A stretch of DNA of 64,000 bases from Lentzea sp033794685 (GTDB lineage: Bacteria > Actinomycetota > Actinomycetes > Mycobacteriales > Pseudonocardiaceae): NCBI GenBank assembly GCA_033794685.1, contig JARAYZ010000003.1, one strand, 5' to 3'. Positions 51,914 through 59,640 of the stretch are shown here, one piece after another. Numbering within the stretch: position 1 is the stretch's first letter; the number at the start of each line of letters is the position of its first letter. Made by a program: the position numbers and the translations under genes. Under the pieces are notes generated by a model. That model saw only the letters and a program-made list of their open reading frames with translations. It was not told where the DNA came from and made no database searches.

Positions 51914-54061
51914 ATGCCGGACAACGGCTACGACCGCGCCGCGGTCGAGAACGTACTCGCGAAGGTGCGGGCCGAGGGACGATCCTCCCTCACCGCACCG
52001 GAGGGCAAGCGGGTCTGCGACGCCTACGGGATCGCGACCCCGGCCGAGGCGCTGGCGAAGTCGTCGGAGGGCGCGGTCGCGTTCGCCGAGGAGATCGGCT
52101 ACCCGGTCGTGCTCAAGATCGTCTCACCGGACATCCTGCACAAGACCGAGGCCGGCGGCGTCCTCGTGGGGCTGCGCAACGCCTCCGAGGTCGCCGAGGG
52201 CTACCGCACGATCATCCACAACGCCAAGAACTACAAGGCGGACGCGGACGTGACCGGCGTCCAGGTCCAGCAGCAGCTGCCGACGGGCAAGGAGGTCCAC
52301 GAGGTCATCGTGGGCGCCACCACCGACGAGACGTTCGGCAAGATCGTCGCGTTCGGGCTCGGCGGCATCCTGGTCGAGGTGCTCAAGGACGTCACGTTCC
52401 GGCTGGCGCCCACCAGCGCCTCCGAAGCACTCTCCATGGTCAACGGCATCGCTGCCGCCGAGATCCTGAAAGGCGTCCGCGGCGCGCAGGGCGTCGACGC
52501 GGACAAGCTCGCCGACCTGATCCACCGCGTGTCGGATCTGGTCACGGACTTCCCGCAGCTCGCCGAGGTCGACCTCAACCCCGTGCTGGCAACGCCACAG
52601 GGGGCGACCGCGGTCGACGTCCGCATCCTGGTGGACGAGGACGCGGCTAAGGAACCGCACCGGTTCACGCAGGACGAGATCCTCGCCTCGATGAACCGGA
52701 TCATGAAGCCGTCCGCCGTGGCCGTGATCGGCGCCTCGAACGAAGAGGGCAAGATCGGCAACTCGGTGATGAAGAACCTCGTCAACGGCGGCTACCAGGG
52801 CGAGATCTACCCGATCAACCCCAAGGCCGACGAGATCCTCGACCGCAAGGCGTTCGCGAGCATCGCCGACGTACCGGGAGAGATCGACGTCGCCGTGTTC
52901 GCCATCCCGGCGAAGTTCGTGCCGGCCGCTCTGGAGGAGGTCGGCAAGAAGGGCGTCGGCGGCGCGATCATGATCCCGTCCGGCTTCGGCGAGACGGGCA
53001 ACATCGAGCTGCAGAACGAGATCGTGGCGATCGCGCGCAAGCACGGCGTCCGCATCCTCGGCCCGAACATCTACGGCTACTACTACACGCCGGAGAACCT
53101 CTCGGCGACGTTCTGCACGCCGTACGACGTCAAGGGCGGAGTGGCCCTCACGTCGCAGAGTGGCGGAATCGGCATGGCGATCCTCGGATTCAGCCGTTCC
53201 GCGGGCATGGGCGTCTCGTCCATCGTGGGTGTGGGCAACAAGGCCGACATCGACGAGGACGACCTGCTGACGTTCTTCGAGTCGGACCCGAACACCCAGC
53301 TCGTCGCGATGCACCTGGAGGACCTGAAGGACGGCCGGTCCTTCGCCGAGACCGCGAAACGGGTCTCGGCCAAGAAACCGGTCGTGGTGCTGAAGGCCGG
53401 ACGGACCGACCAGGGTGCCAAGGCCGCGAGCTCGCACACCGGCGCGCTCGCGGGCAACGACCGGGTCTACGACGACATCCTGAAGCAGAGCGGCGTGATC
53501 CGCGCACCCGGCCTGAACGACCTGCTGGAGTACGCGCGCGGAATCCCGCTGCTGGCAACGCCCCAGGGCGAGAACGTCGTGATCATCACGGGTGCGGGCG
53601 GCTCGGGAGTGCTGCTCTCGGACGCCTGTGTGGACAACGGTCTGTCCCTGATGAGCATCCCGGACGACCTGGACGCGGCGTTCCGGAAGTTCATCCCGCC
53701 CTTCGGCGCGGCGGGCAACCCCGTCGACATCACCGGCGGCGAACCCCCTTCGACGTACCGGAACACGATCGCCCTCGGTCTCGCCGACGAGCGCATCCAC
53801 TCGTTGATCCTGGGCTACTGGCACACCATCGTCACGCCGCCGATGGTGTTCGCGAAGCTCGTGGTCGACGTCGTGGAGGAGTACCGGGCGAACGGAATCC
53901 ACAAGCCGGTCGTCGCCTCCCTCGCGGGTGACGTGCAGGTAGAGGAAGCCAGCGAATATCTGTACCGCCATGGGGTGGTTGCTTATCCGTACACAACGGA
54001 GAAGCCTGTCGCAGTACTGGGCGCGAAGTACCGGTGGGCCCGTGCTGCCGGCTTGCTGTAG
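51914..54061 (+). CDS. NDP-forming acyl-CoA ligase (acetate-CoA ligase family, fused subunits)
   Basis: The 715-residue protein has fused halves. An ATP-grasp beta part (about 1-245; YPVVLKIVSPDILHKTEAGG, EVHEVIVGATTDETFG) precedes a CoA-binding alpha part (about 255-715; SAVAVIGASNEEGKIGNSVM; GPNIYGYY; the phosphorylated His508 in AASSHTGALAGND). The beta-then-alpha order is the reverse of many archaeal ADP-forming acetyl-CoA synthetases. The start is ATG 51914, with GGGAGAAG upstream. Behind frc, it may ligate CoA to oxalate, formate or another short acid to prime the cycle, or recover ATP from acyl-CoA. A strong terminator follows. Confidence 0.82.
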   Translation: MPDNGYDRAAVENVLAKVRAEGRSSLTAPEGKRVCDAYGIATPAEALAKSSEGAVAFAEEIGYPVVLKIVSPDILHKTEAGGVLVGLRNASEVAEGYRTIIHNAKNYKADADVTGVQVQQQLPTGKEVHEVIVGATTDETFGKIVAFGLGGILVEVLKDVTFRLAPTSASEALSMVNGIAAAEILKGVRGAQGVDADKLADLIHRVSDLVTDFPQLAEVDLNPVLATPQGATAVDVRILVDEDAAKEPHRFTQDEILASMNRIMKPSAVAVIGASNEEGKIGNSVMKNLVNGGYQGEIYPINPKADEILDRKAFASIADVPGEIDVAVFAIPAKFVPAALEEVGKKGVGGAIMIPSGFGETGNIELQNEIVAIARKHGVRILGPNIYGYYYTPENLSATFCTPYDVKGGVALTSQSGGIGMAILGFSRSAGMGVSSIVGVGNKADIDEDDLLTFFESDPNTQLVAMHLEDLKDGRSFAETAKRVSAKKPVVVLKAGRTDQGAKAASSHTGALAGNDRVYDDILKQSGVIRAPGLNDLLEYARGIPLLATPQGENVVIITGAGGSGVLLSDACVDNGLSLMSIPDDLDAAFRKFIPPFGAAGNPVDITGGEPPSTYRNTIALGLADERIHSLILGYWHTIVTPPMVFAKLVVDVVEEYRANGIHKPVVASLAGDVQVEEASEYLYRHGVVAYPYTTEKPVAVLGAKYRWARAAGLL

Positions 54062-54068
54062 TTAGGTT

Positions 54069-54108
54069 GCAGGCGGTTTCCGTTGCTGTGGTGGCGGAAA
54101 CCGCCTGC
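54069..54108 (+). terminator. Strong hairpin after the oxc-frc-ligase unit
   Basis: GCAGGCGGTTTCCG (54069-54082) and CGGAAACCGCCTGC (54095-54108) are perfect 14-bp complements with a 12-base loop. The hairpin begins 8 bases after the ligase stop. No U-tract follows, as is common in high-GC genomes. Confidence 0.75.
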
Positions 54109-54133
54109 GGCGTGCAAGGAGAGATGGCCCGTC

Positions 54134-54161
54134 CGCGACCGTGAACACGCCCACGGTCGCG
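54134..54161. other. Second hairpin upstream of the Nramp-like gene
   Basis: CGCGACCGTG (54134-54143) and CACGGTCGCG (54152-54161) are perfect 10-bp complements with an 8-base loop. It lies in the leader of the next gene, 53 bases before its GTG start. It could be a terminator, attenuator or operator. Confidence 0.5.
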
Positions 54162-54213
54162 AACCCGCCAGGGAGGTCAACGAAGACAGCCGGTCCTCTG
54201 GAGGTTGTTAACC

Positions 54214-55722
54214 GTGGATGATCCAAATCTGGCCGCTCGCACGGAAACCAGTTCCCCACCCGACAGTGTCGAATCCTCTGGGGAACGGTTCTGGCCCGCG
54301 GGCAAGCTCGAAGCGATGCCCATCAGGAAACTCCCCGACGCACCACCGTCGATCCACCTGCTCGGTCCCACGGTGTTCCTGGTGGCTCTCGGCGTGGGCA
54401 TGGGCGAGTCCTACATGTGGCCCCGCCTGGTGCTGGTCTTCGGACCGGACATCAGGTGGCTCTTCCTGATCGGCGTGACGCTGCAGGCCGTCGTCATGCT
54501 CGAGATGGCGCGGTACGCGATGGCGACGGGCGAGAGCATCTTCTTCGGCGCCGCACGCGTGTTCAAACCGATCATGTGGTTCTTCTTCGTGGTGGCCATG
54601 CTCGTCTACATCTGGCCAGGCCACCTGTCGGCCGGAGCGGCGGCTCTGGAAAAGATCACCGGCATACCCTGGACGGTGTCGGCCTGCGTGGGCCTGATCC
54701 TGGTCGGGGTGCTGTTCAGCCTCGCCAAGGTCATCTACAACCTGCTCGAGAACCTGCTGTCCATCCTCATCGGACTGCTGGTCGTCAGCACGGCCGTGGT
54801 GGCGGCGATGGTCGGCACCTGGGGAGACCTGACGAGCACGGTGTCCGGCATGTTCCAGTTCGGGTACTTCCCGGCACAGGCCATGTCGCCGGAGTGGTTC
54901 CCGATCATCGTCGGCTCGATCGCGTTCGCCGGCCCGTCCGGCATGCAGCAGATGTGGTACACGCTGCACCTTCGTGACAGCGGGGCCGGCATGGGCGCGC
55001 ACATCCCGAAGGTCCGCGGGCTGCGGCACGCGGGCGACGAGGAGAAGATGCCCAGCCGGGGCTTCATGTTCGACACCGACGACAAGGCGGAGCTCGCGAA
55101 GTGGAAGGGCTGGCGGCGCTGGGTCACGTTCGACGCGCTGTTGCTCTTCTGGGGCATCACGATGCTCGTCACGGTTTCTTTCACGGTCCTCGCGCAGTCG
55201 GCCAGTCGCACCAGCCCGGACGTCAAGGCGCTCATCGAGTCCGGTGAACGCGAAGCCGCCCTGAACGCCATGTCGGACGCCTTCGCGTCGGCCGGCGGTC
55301 CGGTGCTGGGCGGCGTGTTCCTCGGCTTCATCGCGTTGATCGGCCTCAACGCCACGCTCGGCCTGTTCGACTCGTTCTCCCGCGGCCAGGCGGACATGAC
55401 GTACCACTTCGTCAAGGGCGCGAAGAAGTTCCGCATGTCGCACCTCTACGCGGGATTCCTCTGGGGTGTCATCACCTTCGGCATCCTGATCCTGCTGTTC
55501 GGACCGGCCGACGGACCGGGCGCGATCCTCGACGTGCTCGCGTTCCTGTCGACGTTCGCCATGGGCGCCTACTGCGTGGTGCTCCTGCTGGTGAACAACC
55601 GGATGTTGCCCAAACCCATCCGCCCCAAGCTGATCACGAACATCATCATCGGCTTCGGTGCGGTGTTCTACCTGGGCATGCTGTTCTTCAGCCTCGTCAA
55701 GTTCGGCGTGGTGGTGGGCTGA
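54214..55722 (+). CDS. Nramp-related (APC-fold) membrane transporter, non-canonical substrate residues
   Basis: The 502-residue protein starts at GTG 54214, nine bases after GGAGG. It has about eleven membrane segments in an Nramp-like order. The usual metal-binding DPGN of helix 1 is absent: the equivalent region reads GVGMGESYMWPRLV. The MPH motif of helix 6 reads GPSGMQQMWYTLHL. A hydrophilic loop of about 60 residues (near 270-315) separates helices. Loss of both motifs makes Mn/Fe transport doubtful. It is followed directly by a small membrane protein and terC, all within the oxalate locus. Confidence 0.7.
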   Translation: MDDPNLAARTETSSPPDSVESSGERFWPAGKLEAMPIRKLPDAPPSIHLLGPTVFLVALGVGMGESYMWPRLVLVFGPDIRWLFLIGVTLQAVVMLEMARYAMATGESIFFGAARVFKPIMWFFFVVAMLVYIWPGHLSAGAAALEKITGIPWTVSACVGLILVGVLFSLAKVIYNLLENLLSILIGLLVVSTAVVAAMVGTWGDLTSTVSGMFQFGYFPAQAMSPEWFPIIVGSIAFAGPSGMQQMWYTLHLRDSGAGMGAHIPKVRGLRHAGDEEKMPSRGFMFDTDDKAELAKWKGWRRWVTFDALLLFWGITMLVTVSFTVLAQSASRTSPDVKALIESGEREAALNAMSDAFASAGGPVLGGVFLGFIALIGLNATLGLFDSFSRGQADMTYHFVKGAKKFRMSHLYAGFLWGVITFGILILLFGPADGPGAILDVLAFLSTFAMGAYCVVLLLVNNRMLPKPIRPKLITNIIIGFGAVFYLGMLFFSLVKFGVVVG

Positions 55723-55723
55723 G

Positions 55724-56158
55724 ATGGGGATCCGCGAAGGGTTTCTGAGGGAAGCGGTCCCCGGCGCGTTCGTCGGACTGGCCGCCGGGCTCATCGCGGG
55801 AGGGCTGGCCGCGCTCGTGGGCCAGCCGCTCGGGTGGGCGTTCGTCACGACCGTGGCGCTCGGCCTGCCGCTGGGCGCGTTCGGCGGAGGGTTCAGCCTG
55901 CTGGTGGCAGCGGGCCGGCTCCCGGCCGGACGGTTCGCTCCCGTCGCCCTCTACTGGCTCCTGGCGTTCCCGCTGGCCAGACTCGTCCACGAGACCACCG
56001 TGAGCCTCGTGCTCACCGGCCAGGTTCGACTGCCCTCGGACCTGGCCGGTTTCCTCGCCTACCAAGGGATCGTGAGCCTCGGCTGGGCCATCGGTTTCCT
56101 GTGGCTGCACGAGCGCATCGCGATGCGCTTGAGAATGCGCGCCACCGCCTCCCGCTGA
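55724..56158 (+). CDS. Small integral membrane protein (144 aa)
   Basis: The 144-residue protein starts one base after the Nramp-like stop and has four predicted membrane segments (GAFVGLAAGLIAGGLAALVG; AFVTTVALGLPLGAFGGGF; PVALYWLLAFPLARLV; YQGIVSLGWAIGFLWLH). I do not recognise a family. Tight spacing suggests it works with the preceding transporter, perhaps as an auxiliary subunit. Confidence 0.6.
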   Translation: MGIREGFLREAVPGAFVGLAAGLIAGGLAALVGQPLGWAFVTTVALGLPLGAFGGGFSLLVAAGRLPAGRFAPVALYWLLAFPLARLVHETTVSLVLTGQVRLPSDLAGFLAYQGIVSLGWAIGFLWLHERIAMRLRMRATASR

Positions 56159-56185
56159 CCTTCCCGTCCGCCGAAGGAGTCACGG

Positions 56186-57205
56186 ATGTTGGATCTTCCC
56201 GTCTGGGTGTGGATCGCGACGATGGGCGGTATCGCCGCCATCATCGCGTTCGACTTCTACCTGGTGGTGCGCAAACCGCACGAACCGTCGTTCCGCGAGT
56301 CGCTGTACTGGGTGCTCTTCTACGTCGGCCTGGCCGTCCTGTTCGGACTCGGCGTCACGGTGTTCGCCGGGCCCGGCCACGGCGGTGAGTTCTTCGCCGG
56401 CTGGATCACCGAGTACTCGCTGAGCGTAGACAACCTGTTCGTGTTCGTGATCATCATGGCGCGGTTCGCGGTGCCGAGGGAGTACCGGCAGAAGGTGCTC
56501 ATCGTCGGCATCATCCTGGCCCTGTTGCTGCGCGCCGTGTTCATCGCGGCCGGAGCGCAGGCGATCGCGCGGTTCGACTGGCTGTTCTACTTCTTCGGCG
56601 CCTTCCTGATCTTCACGGCGTGGAAGCTGCTGAAGCAGGACGAGGCCGAGGAGGCCGACGTCCCGGAGAACGCCGCGTTGCGCGCGGTGAAGAGGTTCCT
56701 GCCGGCGACGACGGTCTACCACGGTGCGTCGTTGACGACGCGCGTCGACGGCAAGCGAGTGGTCACGCCGATGCTGATCGTCATGGTCGCGGTGGGCACC
56801 ACGGACCTGCTGTTCGCGGTCGACTCGATCCCGGCGATCTTCGGGCTCACCAAGGAGCCGTACCTGGTGCTGACCGCCAACGCGTTCGCGTTGATGGGCC
56901 TGCGCCAGCTCTTCTTCCTGGTGGGTGGTCTCCTGGACCGCCTGGTGCACCTGAGCAAGGGCCTCGCGGTGGTGCTCGCGTTCATCGGGTTCAAGCTCAT
57001 CTTCGAGGCGATGCACCACCACGGTGTCTCGTGGGCCCCGGAGATCCCGATCGTGGTGTCCCTCGGGGTCATCGTCGTGACGCTCGCCGTCACGACGGTC
57101 TGGAGCCTGCACACCTCACGCCGGGCTGCCCTGTCCGCCGTGGAGGATGCCGAGAGTGCGCGCCGGAGCGAGGAGGACGCTCCGGTGAAGGACTCTCAGC
57201 CGTGA
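56186..57205 (+). CDS. TerC-family membrane protein (Mn/Ca efflux-like)
   Basis: The 339-residue protein has about nine transmembrane helices with the TerC hallmarks EYSLSVDNLFVFVIIM and LFAVDSIPAIFGLTKEPYLV, each with acidic residues in the membrane. TerC/Alx/MeeF proteins export Mn2+ or act on metal loading of exported proteins. It is the third gene of a unit with the Nramp-related transporter. Its 3' end overlaps the convergent small gene by 10 bases. No yybP-ykoY riboswitch is visible upstream of the unit. Confidence 0.88.
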   Translation: MLDLPVWVWIATMGGIAAIIAFDFYLVVRKPHEPSFRESLYWVLFYVGLAVLFGLGVTVFAGPGHGGEFFAGWITEYSLSVDNLFVFVIIMARFAVPREYRQKVLIVGIILALLLRAVFIAAGAQAIARFDWLFYFFGAFLIFTAWKLLKQDEAEEADVPENAALRAVKRFLPATTVYHGASLTTRVDGKRVVTPMLIVMVAVGTTDLLFAVDSIPAIFGLTKEPYLVLTANAFALMGLRQLFFLVGGLLDRLVHLSKGLAVVLAFIGFKLIFEAMHHHGVSWAPEIPIVVSLGVIVVTLAVTTVWSLHTSRRAALSAVEDAESARRSEEDAPVKDSQP

Positions 57206-57381
57206 ATCGTGTGGCCTTCGGCGTCCTTGCGGAGCGTCTTGGCCACGGCCGCCTGGGCCTCGGCGTCCTTGCGCTGTTCCGTCAGCGCGGTGGACAGCCC
57301 GAGGCCCAGCGCGCGGCCGTCTGCGGAGAAAACCTCACGCGGCTGGGTGAGCGAGCGCGCGAAGTCCTTGAAGCGGGACAT
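57196..57381 (-). CDS. Conserved-looking small protein of the oxalate/formate regulon (61 aa)
   Basis: The 61-residue protein, MSRFKDFARSLTQPREVFSA and onward, is charged, soluble and helix-prone, ending HTIHG. The ATG at 57381 follows AGAAAGGAAG. A regulon operator with an N8 centre (57546-57569) lies about 165 bases upstream, leaving an untranslated leader. I do not recognise a family. Its position convergent to terC and under the regulon operator suggests an accessory role. Confidence 0.6.
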   Translation of the reverse strand: MSRFKDFARSLTQPREVFSADGRALGLGLSTALTEQRKDAEAQAAVAKTLRKDAEGHTIHG

Positions 57382-57545
57382 GGCTTTCCTTCTTCCACGA
57401 TCGATGGTGGCGCGCGACAGCCCGGATGGCTCTGTCGTGCGGGAGGAACAGGGTGCGGCCGGGGCCGTGTCCGGTGGATACCCATCAGGGCACCTACCGG
57501 GAAACCTCTCGCGGGTCTCCGTTGACCCCGCCCTGTCCCCATTCA

Positions 57546-57569
57546 GCATACTGCGTTTTGTATGCAATC
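57546..57569. promoter_or_regulatory. Oxalate/formate regulon operator, site 3 (small gene)
   Basis: GCATAC (57546-57551) and GTATGC (57560-57565) are perfect inverted repeats separated by 8 bases and followed by AATC. The right half is identical to the other sites, but the centre is N8 instead of N1. Confidence 0.7.
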
Positions 57570-57585
57570 AGCCGTCATCGTGTCG

Positions 57586-57628
57586 CGGATCACCCGTACG
57601 GTACCAAATGACCGATTTGGGTGATCCG
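57586..57628 (-). terminator. Terminator of the gntR gene
   Basis: CGGATCACCC (57586-57595) and GGGTGATCCG (57619-57628) are perfect 10-bp complements immediately after the gntR stop. An inner ACCAAAT/ATTTGG pairing (57603-57619) adds to the fold. Confidence 0.65.
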
Positions 57629-57629
57629 C

Positions 57630-58355
57630 TCAGTCGCCGTCCGTGGTGCCTTCGGGCGTCTTGCGGTCGTGGTAGGTCTGGCGGGTCTGCTCCGCGTGGT
57701 TGTGCATGACCTCGCCGGCCCGCTCCACGTCTCCCTCGGCGATGGCCGTGACCAGCTCGGCGTGCTCGTTCCACGAGTCGCGGCTGCGCGGGCGGGCGAT
57801 CGGCGTGTAGTACCAGCGCACCCGGCGGTCGACCAGGCCGATCATCTCGGACAGGACCTTGTTGCGGCCGATCGCCGCGACGGCCGCGTGCAGGTCGGCG
57901 TTCGCCTTGACCAGGCGCTCGACGTTCGCGGTGACCAGGGCCTCCTCGCCGGCCTTCTGCAGCTTCTTGAGAAGCTTCACGTCGGACGCGGTGGCGTGCT
58001 CGGCGGCGAGCTTGGCCGAGTAGGTCTCCAGCACGCTGCGCACGGCGAGCAGCTGGTCGGCCTCCTCCTCGGTCGGGGTGTGCACGAAGGCGCCCTGGGC
58101 GGGCCGCAGGTCGACCCAGCCGTCGGTCTGCAGCCGCTGCAGCGCCTCGCGCACCGGTTGCCTGCTCACGCCCAGGTACTCGGCCAGCTCGGCCTCGACC
58201 AGGTGCTGGCCGGGGGCGAGGGTGCGGTTGACGATCAGCTCGAGCAAGGCGTCGTAAACGGCCTGTCGCAGCGGTGCGGGGCGTTCGACCCGGCGGGTCG
58301 CCGCGGCGCTGAGAGAGCCGCGGGGCGCCCGACGGCCACTGGGCAAAGAGGTCAT
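57630..58355 (-). CDS. GntR/FCD-family transcriptional regulator of the oxalate/formate regulon
   Basis: The 241-residue protein has a GntR winged helix (LRQAVYDALLELIVNRTLAP; AELAEYLGVSRQPVREALQR; LQTDGWVDL) and a C-terminal FCD ligand-binding domain. The FCD part has typical metal/acid-binding positions (NADLHAAV, WNEHAELV, MHNHAEQT). The start is ATG 58355; a TTG at 58385 would run through the operator. Its promoter holds an N8 operator copy (58364-58386), and the divergent reductase gene holds an N1 copy. It probably represses six units and is released by oxalate, formate or a CoA derivative (ligand inferred). Confidence 0.87.
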   Translation of the reverse strand: MTSLPSGRRAPRGSLSAAATRRVERPAPLRQAVYDALLELIVNRTLAPGQHLVEAELAEYLGVSRQPVREALQRLQTDGWVDLRPAQGAFVHTPTEEEADQLLAVRSVLETYSAKLAAEHATASDVKLLKKLQKAGEEALVTANVERLVKANADLHAAVAAIGRNKVLSEMIGLVDRRVRWYYTPIARPRSRDSWNEHAELVTAIAEGDVERAGEVMHNHAEQTRQTYHDRKTPEGTTDGD

Positions 58356-58363
58356 GCCGGACA

Positions 58364-58386
58364 GAATACAGCTTTTCGTATGCAAA
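58364..58386. promoter_or_regulatory. Oxalate/formate regulon operator, site 4 (gntR autoregulation)
   Basis: GAATAC (58364-58369) and GTATGCAAA (58378-58386), separated by 8 bases, lie 9 bases upstream of the gntR ATG, where binding would block the regulator's own expression. Confidence 0.7.
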
Positions 58387-58417
58387 AAGCACTTCTAGGG
58401 AAACATTCGGGTTGTCC

Positions 58418-58434
58418 GTATACTGTATGCAATC
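58418..58434. promoter_or_regulatory. Oxalate/formate regulon operator, site 5 (reductase gene)
   Basis: GTATAC-T-GTATGCAATC lies 33 bases upstream of the reductase ATG. It contains TATACT, a plausible -10 element, so the operator would overlap the promoter. Confidence 0.78.
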
Positions 58435-58466
58435 TCTCTTCGGGGAGCGGCAGAGCGGGGCGTGCT

Positions 58467-59444
58467 ATGAAGATCGCTGTTCTCGGAGCCGGGGCGATCG
58501 GTGCCTACGTCGGTGCGGCATTGCATCGTGCGGGCGTGGAAGTCCACCTGATCGCGCGTGGAGCCCATCTCGCCGCGATGCGCGAACACGGCGTGCGGGT
58601 GCTGAGCCCTCGCGGTGATTTCACCGCCCGTCCACATGCGACCTCCGATCCCGCCGAGGTGGGTGAGGTCGACTACGTTTTCCTTGGCCTGAAGGCGTAC
58701 TCGTACGCGTCGTCAGGCGATCTGCTGGCGCCGCTGATGGGCCCGGACACCGCCGTGATCGCGGCGCAGAACGGGATCCCGTGGTGGTACTTCCACGGCA
58801 TGGCCGGACATCCCCTCGAAGGACAGCGGATCGAGGCCGTGGACCCCGGCGGGTCCGTCACCGCCGTGCTGCCCATGGAACGGGCGATCGGCTGCGTCGT
58901 CTACTGCTCGACCGAGATCGAGTCACCGGGTGTCATCCGGCACCTGGAGGGCACGAGGTTCTCGATCGGCGAGCCGGATCGGTCGATCTCCCCGCGGTGC
59001 GTCGCGCTGAGCGAGGCGATGATCGCGGGCGGCCTGAAGTGCCCGGTGGAGTCCGACGTCCGCGAGGACATCTGGATCAAACTCATGGGCAACGTGGCGT
59101 TCAACCCGCTGAGCGCGCTGACCCGCGCGACCATGGTCGAGATCTGCGAGCACGACGACAGCCGCGACCTGGTGGCCCAGATGATGGCGGAGACCCTGAC
59201 CATCGCGCGGGCCGCGGGCTGCGACCCGCGGATCTCGATCGACAAGCGCATCGACGGTGCCCGCCGCGTCGGGCACCACAAGACGTCGATGCTGCAGGAC
59301 CTGGAGGCGGGCAAGAGGCTGGAGATCGACGCGATCATCGCCGCGGTGGTGGAGATCGCCTCGCTGACCCGAGTGCCGGCACCGACGTTGCGGCACGTCT
59401 ACGCGGCGATCGACCTGCTGTCGCGCACGTCGCTGGTGTCCTGA
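58467..59444 (+). CDS. Ketopantoate-reductase-family (PanE/ApbA) NADP-dependent oxidoreductase
   Basis: The 325-residue protein has an N-terminal Rossmann fold (KIAVLGAGAIGAYVGAALHR), the conserved AQNGIPWWYF loop, the catalytic-Lys segment DIWIKLMGNVAFNPLSAL and MLQDLEAGKRLEIDAI. Classical members reduce ketopantoate; many relatives act on other 2-oxo acids. The context suggests an oxalate-pathway substrate such as glyoxylate or tartronate semialdehyde (inference). It is divergent from gntR and carries regulon site 5. Confidence 0.82.
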   Translation: MKIAVLGAGAIGAYVGAALHRAGVEVHLIARGAHLAAMREHGVRVLSPRGDFTARPHATSDPAEVGEVDYVFLGLKAYSYASSGDLLAPLMGPDTAVIAAQNGIPWWYFHGMAGHPLEGQRIEAVDPGGSVTAVLPMERAIGCVVYCSTEIESPGVIRHLEGTRFSIGEPDRSISPRCVALSEAMIAGGLKCPVESDVREDIWIKLMGNVAFNPLSALTRATMVEICEHDDSRDLVAQMMAETLTIARAAGCDPRISIDKRIDGARRVGHHKTSMLQDLEAGKRLEIDAIIAAVVEIASLTRVPAPTLRHVYAAIDLLSRTSLVS

Positions 59445-59459
59445 GTCGCCGCTGCGACG

Positions 59460-59640
59460 GCCGGAGGCCCGTGAACGCCACTTCGCGGAGGCCTGTCACG
59501 TGTCCCAGCCGTCGCTGTGGGCGGCGATCAGCAAGCTCGAACGCGAGCTCGGGGTGATGCCGAAGGGGAACGGGTCCTGTCGAGGGCGCATCGCATGCTC
59601 GCTGACCGCGCTGCGGCAGGACCCCGGCCGATGCTCAGTT
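59460..59640 (+). pseudogene. Remnant of a LysR-type regulator
   Basis: From 59473 the frame reads ERHFAEACHVSQPSLWAAIS, then KLERELGV, the DNA-binding helix of a LysR regulator. In a shifted frame EGERVLSRAHRMLADR follows, a piece normally found about 20 residues later. The join lacks the intervening residues, and nothing of the effector domain remains. It is therefore a decayed fragment, lying between the reductase gene and a convergent hydrolase gene. Confidence 0.65.

Noticed and set aside
2240..53640. Recurrent heptamer TGTCCAC/GTGGACA across genes
   Set aside because: It looks frequent but often falls on common codon pairs (Val-Asp, Ser-Thr), and I cannot compute its expected frequency or strand bias from the window alone.
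54062..54213. A manganese (yybP-ykoY) riboswitch in front of the transporter-terC unit
   Set aside because: The leader contains two simple hairpins but not the conserved internal loops of that class.
58356..58385. Earlier TTG start (58385) for the GntR regulator
   Set aside because: It would place the operator inside the coding region and add residues unlike the family; ATG 58355 fits better.
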